Shown here: one piece after another, positions 4,447 to 5,015 of the stretch
Layout: every line of letters begins with the position of its first letter
How positions within the stretch are numbered: the stretch's first letter is position 1
Assembly: GCA_934446465.1 (NCBI GenBank)
Contig: CAKSEF010000077.1
Coordinates: 1 to 5,015 of the forward strand
DNA from: an uncultured Oscillospiraceae bacterium
Lineage (GTDB): Bacteria; Bacillota; Clostridia; Oscillospirales; JAAYXM01
Direction: 5' to 3'
DNA: 5,015 nucleotides
The notes under the pieces: generated by a model
What the model was told of the DNA's origin: nothing
The model's input: the letters and a program-made list of their open reading frames with translations, nothing else
Databases searched by the model: none
Translations under genes and position numbers: made by a program

Positions 4447-5015
4447 ATGAAAGAGCAGATAAGCCGTCTTGCGGCGAAGCTCGAAGAGGATTTGAAGAAA
4501 ATCAAAAGCGCGCAGGAGCTTGAGTCGGCGCGGGTTTCCTACCTCGGAAAGAACGGCGCGATTACAGGCCTTTTAAAGGGCATGGGCACACTGTCGGGTG
4601 ATGAGCGCAAAACGATGGGACAGGTTGTGAACGAGCTGAAGCGTTCCGCGACCGAAAAAATCGCGGCGCGCCTTGAAGAAATTCAGGCGCAGGAGCTTGA
4701 GCGCGAGATTAACTCGCTTCCGGAGTTTGACGTTTCCGTTCCCGCAAACCTTGAGCGCGGGTCATATCACCCGATTACGCTCGTTCAGCGTCAGCTCGAG
4801 GAAATTTTCCGTTCCATGGGCTTTACCGTGGAGGATTACAGCGAGGTCGTAACGGACTATGAGTGCTTTGAGTCGCTAAATATCCCGAAATTCCACCCCG
4901 CACGCGATATGCAGGATACGTATTATCTTGAGAACGGTCAGCTCCTCAAGTCCCAGACGTCCGCGGCGCAGAATGCGATTTACCGCAAATACCGCGAGAG
5001 CCTGATAAAAGAGGG
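4447..5015 (+). CDS. pheS: Phenylalanine--tRNA ligase alpha subunit, N-terminal part
   Basis: The first 189 complete codons of PheS, cut by the window end (full length is about 340 residues). PheS carries the class II catalytic core of the (alpha-beta)2 enzyme that charges tRNA-Phe. Seen are the N-terminal coiled-coil arm that binds tRNA (about 1-85, with VSYLGKNGAITGLLKGMG), the start of the catalytic domain (GSYHPITLVQRQLEEIF), ETDY-like VVTDYECFESLNIPKFHPARDMQDTYYL, and then LLKSQTSAAQNAIYRKY. The last segment corresponds to the family LLRTHTSxxQxR motif. The TS and Q that shape the Phe pocket are kept, but Arg is replaced by Lys and the Q-x-R part reads QNA. AAGGAGG at 4432-4438 stands 8 nt before the ATG. 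The T-box with a UUC specifier directly upstream independently confirms the identity. pheT would be expected downstream, outside the window. Confidence 0.98.
   Translation, partial: MKEQISRLAAKLEEDLKKIKSAQELESARVSYLGKNGAITGLLKGMGTLSGDERKTMGQVVNELKRSATEKIAARLEEIQAQELEREINSLPEFDVSVPANLERGSYHPITLVQRQLEEIFRSMGFTVEDYSEVVTDYECFESLNIPKFHPARDMQDTYYLENGQLLKSQTSAAQNAIYRKYRESLIKE

Overview
The window reads as a stretch of chromosome from an anaerobic member of the Firmicutes, most likely a class Clostridia gut-type lineage. The reasons are a T-box riboswitch in front of pheS, strong AGGAGG-type ribosome binding sites, AT-rich promoters with good -35/-10 boxes, a free-standing rubredoxin, and protein families common in Clostridia (YitT/DUF2179, DppA-type M55 peptidase, short Crp/Fnr regulator with a CPNAC motif). 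No phage, transposon, CRISPR or tRNA is visible. The species cannot be named from sequence alone.

Left block (2-2378, + strand): three tightly spaced genes form a probable operon. They are the C-terminal part of an AGE-family sugar epimerase/isomerase (cut by the window edge), a YitT-family membrane protein, and an M55 zinc D-aminopeptidase (DppA type). A perfect 11-bp hairpin at 2387-2413 separates this block from the convergent PHP gene and can serve as terminator for both sides.

Middle block (2423-3303, - strand): a PHP-domain metallo-phosphoesterase (2423-3106) with its own probable extended -10 promoter, preceded by a very short rubredoxin (3172-3303).

The rubredoxin is divergent from a Crp/Fnr-family transcription factor (3406-4059, + strand). 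The 102-bp region between them holds a good promoter and two different perfect palindromes, which are candidate operators. One covers the -35 box of the regulator promoter and the other sits between its predicted start site and its ribosome binding site.

Right block (4137-5015, + strand): a textbook sigma-A promoter, a T-box leader with a UUC (Phe) specifier, a UGGU tRNA-end binding bulge and a strong terminator, then the 5' part of pheS (phenylalanyl-tRNA synthetase alpha), which runs off the window. The T-box carries an apparent 18-nt hairpin insertion flanked by CGAGT direct repeats at the base of Stem I, the most unusual small-scale structure in the window.

No wholly new gene system is evident. 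The points most worth a second look are the two-palindrome divergent control region, the modified T-box, and the epimerase-YitT-DppA gene grouping.
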